Source of the DNA: Leclercia adecarboxylata
GTDB lineage: Bacteria; Pseudomonadota; Gammaproteobacteria; Enterobacterales; Enterobacteriaceae
Assembly: GCA_002360945.1 (NCBI GenBank)
Contig: DERO01000007.1
Coordinates: 1 to 64,000, forward strand
Length of the DNA stretch: 64,000 nt
Direction of reading: 5' to 3'
Part shown: piece after piece, positions 42,165 through 50,224 of the stretch
Layout of the letters: every line of letters begins with the position of its first letter
Position numbering within the stretch: the stretch's first letter is position 1
Translations under genes and position numbers: made by a program
The notes under the pieces: model-generated
What the model was told of the DNA's origin: nothing
What the model saw: only the letters and a program-made list of their open reading frames with translations
Databases searched by the model: none

Positions 42165-42242
42165 CTACTTCTTCACCGGCTGAGGCTTTTTATTCCCCGA
42201 GTCGGGCACTTTGCGGGATTTGTCTTTATCGACTTCTGGCAT
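42165..42242 (-). CDS. Unannotated 25-residue basic small protein
   Basis: A complete 25-codon frame starts MPEVDKDKSRK and ends QPVKK. It contains seven lysines and one arginine among its residues, no cysteine and no hydrophobic segment. It is preceded by AAGGAG six bases before the ATG and followed by a strong intrinsic terminator, so translation and a defined transcript are likely. It is divergent from yeaR. I do not recognise a characterised homologue. It may bind nucleic acid or be an intrinsically disordered regulator, but that is conjecture. Confidence 0.6.
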   Translation of the reverse strand: MPEVDKDKSRKVPDSGNKKPQPVKK

Positions 42243-42303
42243 AAGACGCTCCTTTGTGACCTTCGGAATGAGTAAGTATAGCCTAACTAAGGAGTACCAC
42301 TTT

Positions 42304-42328
42304 AAAGTCGCATTTTAAATGCATTTTT
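42304..42328. promoter_or_regulatory. NsrR-like site upstream of yeaR
   Basis: AAAGTCGCATTTTAAATGCATTTTT is an imperfect palindrome resembling the NsrR consensus with its ATGCATTT halves. E. coli yeaR-yoaG is repressed by the nitric-oxide sensor NsrR, so the site fits the gene downstream at 42389. Confidence 0.55.
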
Positions 42329-42388
42329 TGGCAAACCCAGGTTAGCCATTTGTGCTGTAATACCCTCACTTTTTACAAGGAGGACGTT

Positions 42389-42718
42389 ATGCTGCGTATT
42401 CCACAAAGTTGTATTCACACCCGCTCCACCCCCTTCTGGACCAAAGACACCGCCCCGCCGGGGATTTTCAAACGCCATCTGGATACCGGCACTCAGCCCG
42501 GCGTCTATCCGCGCCTCAGCGTGATGCAGGGTGCGGTGCGTTATCTTGGCTATGCCAACGAAACCTCGCCCGAGCCCGATAGCGAACTGATCATTGAAGC
42601 CGGGCATTTTGGCGTGTTTCCGCCGGAGCGCTGGCACCACATCGAAGTGATGACCGACGATACGTATTTCAATATCGACTTTTTCGTTGAACCCGACGTG
42701 CTGAGAAGTCGTAAATAG
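42389..42718 (+). CDS. yeaR: YeaR (DUF1971), nitrate/NO-responsive protein
   Basis: The 109-residue protein is a small cupin-like DUF1971 member (MLRIPQSCIHTRSTPFWTKD, AGHFGVFPPERWHHIEVM). It matches E. coli YeaR, the first gene of the yeaR-yoaG operon induced by nitrate through NarL and derepressed by nitric oxide. I chose the ATG at 42389, preceded by AAGGAGG. The related TehB-type fold has been linked to tellurite resistance; its own role is unknown. In E. coli the operon lies far from ydcX-patD, so its place here is a rearrangement. Confidence 0.9.
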   Translation: MLRIPQSCIHTRSTPFWTKDTAPPGIFKRHLDTGTQPGVYPRLSVMQGAVRYLGYANETSPEPDSELIIEAGHFGVFPPERWHHIEVMTDDTYFNIDFFVEPDVLRSRK

Positions 42719-42733
42719 AGAAGGAGTAACATC

Positions 42734-42916
42734 ATGGGCAAAGCAACTTATACCGTCACCGTCACCAATAACAGCAACGGCGTGTCGGTGGATTACGAGA
42801 CGGACGCCCCGATGGAGTTGATGATCCCGGACGTCGCCGCTCAGGTGGTGAAAGACCTGGTGAATACCGTCCGCGCTTACGACACGGAGAATGAGCACGA
42901 GGTGTGCGGCTGGTAG
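42734..42916 (+). CDS. yoaG: YoaG (DUF1869)
   Basis: The 60-residue protein starts MGKATYTVTVTNNSNGVSVD and ends NEHEVCGW, matching E. coli YoaG, a small dimeric protein of solved structure but unknown role. It follows yeaR by 15 bases with an AAGGAG site, forming the same two-gene operon as in E. coli. Confidence 0.92.
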   Translation: MGKATYTVTVTNNSNGVSVDYETDAPMELMIPDVAAQVVKDLVNTVRAYDTENEHEVCGW

Positions 42917-42926
42917 CCGCCACCCG

Positions 42927-44375
42927 TTACATTTTAAGCAGTTCTAACACCGTCTGCGGCACCTGATTCGCCATCTTCAGGGCCGCATTCTGGCTCTGCT
43001 CCAGGATTTGCGCCCGGGCAAGCTGGCTGGCCTCGGCGGCGTAGTCGGCATCCTGAATACGGCTGCGGGCGGTTTGCAGGGAGATGCTCTGCTGCGACAG
43101 CACCGCTTTGCTGGATTCGAAGCGGTTGATCGTCGCGCCATACTGCGCGCGATAGCCGCTCACTTTCTCCAGGGCGGCATCCAGTAACCCCATGCACTTC
43201 CTGGCCCCTGCCTCAGTGATCATGTCGGTATTTTCCAAATGCAGCGTCTTCAGATCCGTCGGCGTCGGCTCAACGGTCACGGACTGCATCTCTTCACCGA
43301 AATTGGCGCTGGTCACCACCTCAATGGGGCGACTCTGCTTCGGCGGCACTGCGGGGGTAATCGTCGGGGTCGGCAAGGTTCCCCAGGTAATGCTGCTGGT
43401 AAAGGAACCGCTGCCCACCACCATCACCATTAAATCTTCCGTCACGGTATTCAGCGTGACGCGCTCGATACGGTTCGAGCCATTAGCACCGTCGTTCCAG
43501 GCTCCAGAGGCTTTATCTTCATAACGATCGCCATCCCCAGTGTAGGTAATGGTCATCCCGTTATAGTTGAGCGTTTCACCGCTGTAGCTCCAACTGGTAT
43601 CGCCAGAAATCAGTTGCGAATCGTCATAAACCGCCCCGCTGCTGAAGCCGTTTTTAGCCGTCAGCACCGATGCGGTCGCTTTGGCACCGTCAGTAATGCC
43701 CCGACTGACCCAGGTATAATCCGCATCCGGCCCGGATAACGGCGTGCCCGCCAGATGTTTACCATCCCGGGTAAATAACTGTATATCGTCATCCAGTCCC
43801 AGCGAATCAATGGTAATGGTGATATTCGTTGCTCCGGCCGGAATATAGGCCAGCGGAATAATACCGGAACTGAAAGAGTAATCCGTTGCGGCCACCGGGA
43901 ATTTGGTGTTCAGCGGTGCCACATCACCAATTAATTGCGGCGGTAATACCGGTTTATCGGTCGCCAGCGGATATTGACCAAATATCTCCGTTTGCTCAGA
44001 GACCTGGGTAATAGTCCCGAGGATCTGCTGATACTCCAGGTTAATACTGTCCCGGTCGGACTGCGATAAGGTGCCGGTCGCCGCCTGAATGGCCAGGCTT
44101 TTGGCTTTGATCAGCATAGCGCTGATGTCGCTCAGACTCCCTTCAGCCGTCTGTGCCAGGCTGATGGCGTCATCCAGTCCACGCGCGATCGCCTTGTCCG
44201 CATTAATGTTGGCGAACATCCGATTGGCGATCGCCTGCCCGGCAGCATCATCCCTGGCGCTGTTAATACGCAAGCCGGAAGAGAGCCGCTCAATGGTCTG
44301 AGACAACAGAGTACTGTTAGCATTCCGGGACTTAAGCGAGAGCCCGGCAATCTCGTTATGATTAATTGCAAGCAT
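42927..44375 (-). CDS. Isolated flagellin with atypical central domain
   Basis: The 482-residue protein has intact flagellin D0/D1 ends: residues 1-140 (IERLSSGLRINSARDDAAGQ, GLDDAISLAQTAEGSLSDI) and about 395-482 (RIQDADYAAEASQLARAQIL, ending LELLKM). The central part (about 150-390) is unlike common FliC D2/D3 domains: it is rich in beta-strand text such as TNITITIDSLGLDDDIQLFTRDGKHL. The region equivalent to the TLR5-contacting QRVRELAVQ of Salmonella FliC reads IKAKSLAIQ. No other flagellar structural gene is near. A sigma-28 promoter precedes it, but the ATG has a poor ribosome-binding site. Confidence 0.85.
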   Translation of the reverse strand: MLAINHNEIAGLSLKSRNANSTLLSQTIERLSSGLRINSARDDAAGQAIANRMFANINADKAIARGLDDAISLAQTAEGSLSDISAMLIKAKSLAIQAATGTLSQSDRDSINLEYQQILGTITQVSEQTEIFGQYPLATDKPVLPPQLIGDVAPLNTKFPVAATDYSFSSGIIPLAYIPAGATNITITIDSLGLDDDIQLFTRDGKHLAGTPLSGPDADYTWVSRGITDGAKATASVLTAKNGFSSGAVYDDSQLISGDTSWSYSGETLNYNGMTITYTGDGDRYEDKASGAWNDGANGSNRIERVTLNTVTEDLMVMVVGSGSFTSSITWGTLPTPTITPAVPPKQSRPIEVVTSANFGEEMQSVTVEPTPTDLKTLHLENTDMITEAGARKCMGLLDAALEKVSGYRAQYGATINRFESSKAVLSQQSISLQTARSRIQDADYAAEASQLARAQILEQSQNAALKMANQVPQTVLELLKM

Positions 44376-44407
44376 GGTCAGGGCGATTTTATTATGGATT
44401 TACTTCG

Positions 44408-44434
44408 GTATCGGCGGCCAGGCGATTTAATTTA
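44408..44434 (-). promoter_or_regulatory. Sigma-28 (FliA) promoter of the isolated flagellin gene
   Basis: On the minus strand TAAA, 15 bases, then GCCGATAC, one base from the FliA consensus TAAA-N15-GCCGATAA. Transcription would begin about 25 bases before the flagellin ATG. Confidence 0.85.
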
Positions 44435-44525
44435 GGGCAACAGGTGAAAAAAGCTGACGATATATTCTTACGGGAAAAGGAAAATAAAATATTTAATATA
44501 TCCGTTGAATCAATGCAGCAAATCG

Positions 44526-44554
44526 CCGCCGGTAAAATATATCTTTACCGGCGG
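44526..44554 (-). terminator. Strong hairpin downstream of patD
   Basis: CCGCCGGTAAA and TTTACCGGCGG form an 11-base stem 10 bases after the patD stop. The following bases (CGATTTGC) are a poor T-tract, so this is a probable 3' end structure. Confidence 0.55.
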
Positions 44555-44564
44555 TGTTGCATCA

Positions 44565-45989
44565 TCAGTGCTTAATCATCACATGACGAATAACGGTGTA
44601 ATCTTCCAGGCCGTACACCGACATATCTTTGCCGTAGCCCGACATTTTCATCCCGCCGTGCGGCATTTCACTTACCAGCATAAAGTGGGTGTTTACCCAT
44701 GTGCAGCCATACTGCAGATGAGCGCTGAGGCGGTGCGCGCGGCCCACGTCTTTCGTCCAGACCGACGAGGCCAGCCCGTACTGCGACGCGTTGGCCCAGC
44801 CCAGGACCTGATCCTCGTCGTCAAATTCTGTCACGCTTACCACCGGGCCAAACACCTCCCGCTGCACGATGGCGTCCTCCTGCTTCGCGCCTGCCAGCAG
44901 GGTCGGCTGGAAGTAATAGCCTTTGCCGTCGTGCTTGCTGCCGCCGGTGATCACCTGCACATGCCCCAGCGCTTTGGCCTCATCTACGGCCTTACAAACC
45001 CGGTCGAGATGCGCCTGCGAGCTTAGCGGGCCCAGTTCGGTGCTCTCGTCGTTCGGATCGCCGATCTTCAGGCTGGCGACCGCGGCCCCCAGTTTTTCCA
45101 CCAGCGCCGGATAAATGCCTTTTTGCGCGTAGATGCGACAGGCAGCGGTGCAGTCCTGCCCGGCATTGTAGAAGCCGAAGGTGCGCACCCCCTCCACCAC
45201 CGCGTCAAGATCCGCATCATCAAACACGATTACCGGCGCTTTGCCGCCCAGCTCCATGTGGGTGCGCTTAATGGACGAGGCGGTATGGCCGATGATGTGT
45301 TCCCCGGTGGCGATAGAGCCTGTAAGGGACACCATCCGCACCTTTTCATGTCCGGTGAGCGGATCGCCGACGGTTTTACCCCGCCCGAACAGCACGTTCA
45401 GCACCCCGGCCGGGAAGATCCCCTGTGCCAGCTCCGCCAGCTTGAGGGCGGTAAGCGGCGTGATCTCTGAGGGTTTCAGCACCACGCAGTTCCCGGCCGC
45501 CAGTGCCGGGGCCAGCTTCCAGGCCGCCATCATCAGCGGATAGTTCCAGGGCGCAATCGAGGCCACGACGCCGACCGGGTCGCGGCGGATCAGCGAGGTG
45601 TGCCCCTCGAGATATTCCCCCGCCGCCGAGCCGTGCAGGGTGCGCGCCGCCCCGGCAAAGAAGCGAAACACGTCGGCAATCGCCGGGATTTCATCTCCCA
45701 GCACGCAGTGCAGCGGTTTGCCGCAGTTTTGCGACTCCAGCCGGGCCAGAGTGTCAGCATTGGCTTCGATGGTATCGGCCAGTTTGAGCAGGCACTCGGC
45801 GCGGCTTTTCGGCGTGGTGCGTCCCCAGCTGGCAAAGGCCCGGTCGGCGGCCTGTACGGCGGTATCGACCTGGGCAGCAGAGGCTTCGGCGATCTCCAGC
45901 AGCACCTCGCCGGTGGCAGGGTTGTAGACCGGCTGCTTTTCCCCTTCGCCGTTGACCAGTTCACCATTAATCAGCAGTTGAGTTTGCAT
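44565..45989 (-). CDS. patD: Gamma-aminobutyraldehyde dehydrogenase PatD (YdcW)
   Basis: The 474-residue protein is an NAD-dependent aldehyde dehydrogenase with the NAD-binding [18 protein letters not shown] segment, [11 protein letters not shown], the catalytic-glutamate motif MELGGKAP and the nucleophile Cys280 in [12 protein letters not shown]. Length and motifs match E. coli PatD, which oxidises 4-aminobutanal from putrescine to GABA. It is the last gene of the ydcSTUV-patD operon, 24 bases after ydcV, linking polyamine transport to catabolism. Confidence 0.95.
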   Translation of the reverse strand: MQTQLLINGELVNGEGEKQPVYNPATGEVLLEIAEASAAQVDTAVQAADRAFASWGRTTPKSRAECLLKLADTIEANADTLARLESQNCGKPLHCVLGDEIPAIADVFRFFAGAARTLHGSAAGEYLEGHTSLIRRDPVGVVASIAPWNYPLMMAAWKLAPALAAGNCVVLKPSEITPLTALKLAELAQGIFPAGVLNVLFGRGKTVGDPLTGHEKVRMVSLTGSIATGEHIIGHTASSIKRTHMELGGKAPVIVFDDADLDAVVEGVRTFGFYNAGQDCTAACRIYAQKGIYPALVEKLGAAVASLKIGDPNDESTELGPLSSQAHLDRVCKAVDEAKALGHVQVITGGSKHDGKGYYFQPTLLAGAKQEDAIVQREVFGPVVSVTEFDDEDQVLGWANASQYGLASSVWTKDVGRAHRLSAHLQYGCTWVNTHFMLVSEMPHGGMKMSGYGKDMSVYGLEDYTVIRHVMIKH

Positions 45990-46013
45990 AGTATTGTCCT
46001 GTTGAAATCAACG

Positions 46014-46820
46014 TTATTTCCCGCTGCCGGCAATGCCTTCGCCGTCGCGGGTGAGCCACCAGGCCCCCAGAATGGGTATCGCGGTCACCAGCATCACCAG
46101 CAGGGCCACCACGTTAGTCACCGGCACATCGCGCGGGCGACCGAGCTGGTTTAACAGCCACAGCGGCAGGGTGCGCTCGTGTCCGGCGGTAAAGGTCGTG
46201 ACGATGATCTCGTCGAACGACAGGGCGAAGGCCAGCATCCCCCCCGCCAGCAGCGCCGACCCCAGATTGGGGAGCACCACGTAGCGGAAGGTTTGCCAGC
46301 CGTTGGCACCGAGATCCATCGAAGCCTCAATCAGGTTCCACGAGGTGCGTCGGAAACGGGCAATTACATTATTGAACACCACCACCACGCAGAATGTGGC
46401 GTGACCGAGAATGATGGTGAAGAAACCGGGCTCCAGATTGATGGTCTTGAACGCCGTCAGCAGCGCCAGGCCGGTGATAATGCCCGGCAGAGCAATCGGC
46501 AGGATCAGCATCAGCGACACCGCATTCTTACCGAAGAACTCCCGCCGCCATAACGCTGCGGCCGCCAGGGTGCCGAGCACCAGAGCGATCGCCGTCGACA
46601 GGGCAGCGATTTTCAGTGACAACGTCACCGATTCGATGATGTCGCTGCGCCCCGCCGCCGCGCTAAACCACTTCAGCGTCAGCCCCTGCGGCGGAAAACT
46701 GAACGCCGCGTCCTCGGTATTAAAAGCATAGATGGCAATAATCAGCAGCGGAAAGTGCAGGAAAAGCACCCCGCCCCAGGTGGCAATTTTCAGAAACAGC
46801 GGTGCGCGTTCAGAGTGCAT
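46014..46820 (-). CDS. ydcV: ABC transporter permease YdcV (PotC type)
   Basis: The 268-residue inner-membrane protein has about six hydrophobic segments and the permease loop [23 protein letters not shown]. It matches E. coli YdcV, partner of YdcU in a putative spermidine/putrescine importer. I chose the ATG at 46820 (MHSERAP), which lies inside the last codons of ydcU (11-base overlap). Confidence 0.92.
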   Translation of the reverse strand: MHSERAPLFLKIATWGGVLFLHFPLLIIAIYAFNTEDAAFSFPPQGLTLKWFSAAAGRSDIIESVTLSLKIAALSTAIALVLGTLAAAALWRREFFGKNAVSLMLILPIALPGIITGLALLTAFKTINLEPGFFTIILGHATFCVVVVFNNVIARFRRTSWNLIEASMDLGANGWQTFRYVVLPNLGSALLAGGMLAFALSFDEIIVTTFTAGHERTLPLWLLNQLGRPRDVPVTNVVALLVMLVTAIPILGAWWLTRDGEGIAGSGK

Positions 46821-47754
46821 CAAAGGCTCCCAGGCGCTTCACGAACGCCAGATAGACAGTGATAAGAACAATGGGCACCAGCGTAAAGGCCGCCGCCATC
46901 GGCATATTGCCAATTGCCCCCTGCTGGGAGTAAACCATCTGCCCGATAAAGTACCCCGGCGGTCCCACCAGCTGCGGCACGATAAAGTCGCCCAGCGTCA
47001 GGGAGAAGGTGAAGATCGACCCGGCAGCGATGCCCGGTATTGCCAACGGCAGGACCACATAGCGGAACGTTTGCCGCGGGCGAGCACCCAGATCGGCTGA
47101 AGCCTGCAGCAGCGACGCCGGCAGACGCTCCAGCGCCGCCTGTACCGGCAGGATCATGAACGGCAGCCAGATATAGACGAACACCAGGAAACGCCCCAGC
47201 CCGGAGGTGGAGAGCGTGCTGCCGCCGATGCCGGGCACCGTCAACAGCGAGGCCAGCACCGGCTCCAGCCCCATATGGCTGAGGAACCACTGCGCCACGC
47301 CGTCTTTCGCCAGTAGCAGTGTCCAGGCGTAGGCCTTGACGATATAGCTGGCCCACATCGGCAGCATCACCGCAATGTAGAAAAAGGCTTTCCACTTGCC
47401 GCTGGTGTAGCGCGCCATATACCAGGCCATCGGGAAGGCGAGGATCGCGCTACCGAGAGTGACAGCAATCGCCATCGTCAGGGTGCGCAGGATGATGTCG
47501 TAGTTGGCAGGGTTAAACAGCGCGCGGATGTTGGCGAAGGTCAGGTCCGGCGTCACCGACATGGTGAAGTCATCGAAGGTGTAGAACCCCTGCCACAGCA
47601 GGGCAAACAGCGATCCGAGATAGACAATGCCAAACCACATCAGCGGGCCGAGCAGGAGTAAAAACAGCCCCAGCGCCGGTCTGCGCCAGAACAGCGCCGA
47701 CAGTCGACTGGCCAGGCCGTGCGGCGCCGGTGTGGGTGCAACGCTCATGTCCAT
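46810..47754 (-). CDS. ydcU: ABC transporter permease YdcU (PotB type)
   Basis: The 314-residue protein has six hydrophobic segments and [22 protein letters not shown], the cytoplasmic loop that contacts the ATPase. It corresponds to E. coli YdcU. The ATG at 47754 lies one base after the ydcT stop with AGGAGAGG upstream; neighbouring in-frame ATGs at 47769 and 47748 cannot be excluded. Confidence 0.92.
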   Translation of the reverse strand: MDMSVAPTPAPHGLASRLSALFWRRPALGLFLLLLGPLMWFGIVYLGSLFALLWQGFYTFDDFTMSVTPDLTFANIRALFNPANYDIILRTLTMAIAVTLGSAILAFPMAWYMARYTSGKWKAFFYIAVMLPMWASYIVKAYAWTLLLAKDGVAQWFLSHMGLEPVLASLLTVPGIGGSTLSTSGLGRFLVFVYIWLPFMILPVQAALERLPASLLQASADLGARPRQTFRYVVLPLAIPGIAAGSIFTFSLTLGDFIVPQLVGPPGYFIGQMVYSQQGAIGNMPMAAAFTLVPIVLITVYLAFVKRLGAFDAL

Positions 47755-47755
47755 G

Positions 47756-48769
47756 TCACCTCTCCTCATGCAGCGGCACCATGGCGTCGCGCGCCCACGA
47801 GGCGGTCACCATCTGCCCCGGCTCCACGCTCGCAGCCAGAGCAGCACCGGTCAGGTTCGCCTGGCTCACCAGCAGCTTTTCCCCCTCGGCAAGACGGAGC
47901 TCGAAACGGGTCGCCGCCCCCTGGAACTGCACGGCCTGCACCCGGCCCTGCACCTGAATTTCACCCTCCCCATCGAGGCGGATATGTTCCGGGCGCAGGG
48001 AGTAGCTCCCCGTCAGGCCGCAGACGCGCTGCGCCAGGGCATCGGTGAAAACGTTTGAAGTGCCGACGAAGCTGGCAACAAACGGCGTACGCGGGCGAAG
48101 ATAGAGCTCGCGCGGGGTGTCCACCTGCTCGATCCGCCCGTTATTAAACACCGCCACCCGGTCCGACATCGACAGGGCTTCGCCCTGATCGTGGGTGACG
48201 AAAATAAAGGTGATGCCCAGCTCCTGCTGCAGTTTCTTCAGTTCAAACTGCATCTGCTCGCGCAGTTTCAGATCCAGCGCGCCGAGAGGTTCATCCAGCA
48301 GCAGCACCCGGGGCTGATTGACCAGCGCCCGGGCAATCGCCACCCGCTGACGCTGGCCGCCGGAGAGCTGCGAGGGTTTGCGGGTTTCCGCGAAGCTGAG
48401 GCCGACCTTCTCCAGCGCCTCTCGCGCCTGAGCCTGACGGGTGGGTTTGTTGATCCCTTTGACCATCAGCCCGTAGGCCACGTTCTCGAGGATCGACATA
48501 TGGGGAAACAGCGCGTAATCCTGAAAGACGGTATTCACGTCGCGCTCCCAGGGTGGGAGTTCGCTGGCGTCTTTGCCAAAAATGGAGATGGAGCCCCCGC
48601 TCAGCTGCTCGAAACCGGCAATCAGGCGCAGGCAGGTGGTTTTGCCGGAGCCCGAAGGCCCCAGCATCGAGAAAAACTCGCCGTCACGAATGCGGATCGT
48701 TACCCCGTCCACCGCACGCACGTCGCCATACAGGCGTGAGACATCGTTAAACTCTACTGCGTACGTCAT
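47756..48769 (-). CDS. ydcT: ABC transporter ATPase YdcT (PotA type)
   Basis: The 337-residue protein has Walker A GPSGSGKTT near residue 37, the signature LSGGQRQRVAIARAL, Walker B VLLLDEPLGALD and a C-terminal TOBE domain (YSLRPEHIRLDGEGE). It matches E. coli YdcT in length and order, energising the YdcUV permease. Confidence 0.94.
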   Translation of the reverse strand: MTYAVEFNDVSRLYGDVRAVDGVTIRIRDGEFFSMLGPSGSGKTTCLRLIAGFEQLSGGSISIFGKDASELPPWERDVNTVFQDYALFPHMSILENVAYGLMVKGINKPTRQAQAREALEKVGLSFAETRKPSQLSGGQRQRVAIARALVNQPRVLLLDEPLGALDLKLREQMQFELKKLQQELGITFIFVTHDQGEALSMSDRVAVFNNGRIEQVDTPRELYLRPRTPFVASFVGTSNVFTDALAQRVCGLTGSYSLRPEHIRLDGEGEIQVQGRVQAVQFQGAATRFELRLAEGEKLLVSQANLTGAALAASVEPGQMVTASWARDAMVPLHEER

Positions 48770-48786
48770 AATCCGCTCCCTGGCGC

Positions 48787-49932
48787 TTAACGACCACCCA
48801 TGATGGCGATGTAGTCCTGCACCCAGCGGCTGTAAGGCACAAATTTGCCGCCGTTGGCGATCGGCGTTTTCCAGAACATGATCTTGTCGAAATAGGTGTA
48901 GCCGTTGGTTTCACAGCCTTTGTCGCCCAGCAGGGTGCTGGCTTTGCAACCCTCCGCCACCACCGGCAATGAACCGAACCATGCCGCGAGATCGCCCTGC
49001 ACTTTTGGCGTCAGCGACCAGTTCATCCACTTGTAGGCGCACATTGGGTGTTTGGCGTCGGCATGCAGCATCGTGGTATCCGCCCAGCCCGTCACTCCCT
49101 CTTTCGGAAAGACGGTGCCAATCGGCTGCTTCTCGCCCTTCAGGGCGTTAGCCTGATACGGCCAGGCGCTGGAGGCGACCACCCCTTCGTTTTTGAAATC
49201 ACTCATTTGCACGGTAGTGTCGTGCCAGTAGCGGTGGATCAGCGCGTGCTGATCTTTCAGCACTTTCAGGACTGCCGCGTACTGCGCTTCGGTCAGCTGA
49301 TAAGGGTCGGTGATGCCCAGCTCCGGCTGGGTGGCTTTGACGTACAGCGCCGCATCGGCAACATAGATCGGGCCATCGTAGGCCTGAACCCGTCCTTTGT
49401 TGGTTTTGCCGTCCGGCAGGTTTTGTTCTTTAAAGATGACGCCCCAGGTATCAGGCGGGGTCGGGAAGGTTTTGGTGTTGTACATCAGCAGGTTTGGCCC
49501 CCACTGATAGGGCGTGCCGTAGGCTTTACCGTCGACGTTAAACCACTCCCCTTTGACAATACGCGGGTCGAGGGTTTTCCAGTTGGGGATTAAATCGGGA
49601 TTAATCGGCTGAACGCGTTTGCCCATAATCAGACGCAGGGAGGCATCGCCGGAGGCGGTCACCAGGTCGTAACCGCCCTTCGCCATCAGGCTGACCATCT
49701 CGTCGGAGGTGGCGGCGGTTTTGACATTTACTTTACAGCCGGTCTCTTTCTCAAAGGCGGTGACCCAGTCGTAGGCTTTGTCGGTCTCGCCGCGTTCGAT
49801 GTAGCCCGGCCAGGCAATGATATCCAGCCGCCCTTCGCCCTGACCGATCTCTTTTGGCGGCTCTGCCGCCTGCGCAGTCAACACGGTCATGCCGAGCGCG
49901 CAAAGGCTGCTACGGGCAAATTTTTTGCTCAT
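48787..49932 (-). CDS. ydcS: Periplasmic polyamine-type binding protein / PHB synthase YdcS
   Basis: The 381-residue protein has a signal peptide (MSKKFARSSLCALGMTVLTAQA) and a PotD-like binding fold (LDIIAWPGYIERGETD, LMAKGGYDLVTASGDASLRL, GTPYQWGPNLLMYNTK). It matches E. coli YdcS, which binds polyamine-type ligands and has also been reported to make complexed poly-3-hydroxybutyrate and to help DNA uptake. It heads the operon. A sigma-S-like -10 hexamer lies about 150 bases upstream. Confidence 0.93.
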   Translation of the reverse strand: MSKKFARSSLCALGMTVLTAQAAEPPKEIGQGEGRLDIIAWPGYIERGETDKAYDWVTAFEKETGCKVNVKTAATSDEMVSLMAKGGYDLVTASGDASLRLIMGKRVQPINPDLIPNWKTLDPRIVKGEWFNVDGKAYGTPYQWGPNLLMYNTKTFPTPPDTWGVIFKEQNLPDGKTNKGRVQAYDGPIYVADAALYVKATQPELGITDPYQLTEAQYAAVLKVLKDQHALIHRYWHDTTVQMSDFKNEGVVASSAWPYQANALKGEKQPIGTVFPKEGVTGWADTTMLHADAKHPMCAYKWMNWSLTPKVQGDLAAWFGSLPVVAEGCKASTLLGDKGCETNGYTYFDKIMFWKTPIANGGKFVPYSRWVQDYIAIMGGR

Positions 49933-50082
49933 ACCTGGTACTCCTGTCGTAATGAAATCAGAAGGCAGCCGTGCCGATAAGAATATCTCCTGAATTAAAC
50001 GTAGACCGCGCTATTGCCGCGCACCCGGCGGGCTGCAGAAATTTCACCAGGTTGTGACCGGGGGCGCATTCCCCGGTAACTG

Positions 50083-50090
50083 GATTATAG
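50083..50090 (-). promoter_or_regulatory. Candidate promoter -10 (sigma-S type) of the ydcS operon
   Basis: On the minus strand TGTCTATAATCC contains a perfect TATAAT, preceded by C and without a recognisable -35, as in many RpoS promoters; ydcS is RpoS dependent in E. coli. A hairpin (ACCGGGG/CCCCGGT, 50057-50077) would lie at the 5' end of the leader. Confidence 0.45.
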
Positions 50091-50141
50091 ACAAGGGGTT
50101 AGCGGGCGCAGGGGTTATGCATATTTCCTATGAACGACAAT

Positions 50142-50170
50142 AAAAAACGCCGCAAATTAATTGCGGCGTT
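50142..50170 (-). terminator. Rho-independent terminator of ydcR
   Basis: On the minus strand AACGCCGC pairs with GCGGCGTT around an AT loop and is followed by TTTTATTG, downstream of the ydcR stop. Confidence 0.85.
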
Positions 50171-50224
50171 ATTAACGGGATAAGAAATAATTATTCAGAC
50201 GCGCAGATCAATCGCGCGAAAAGC

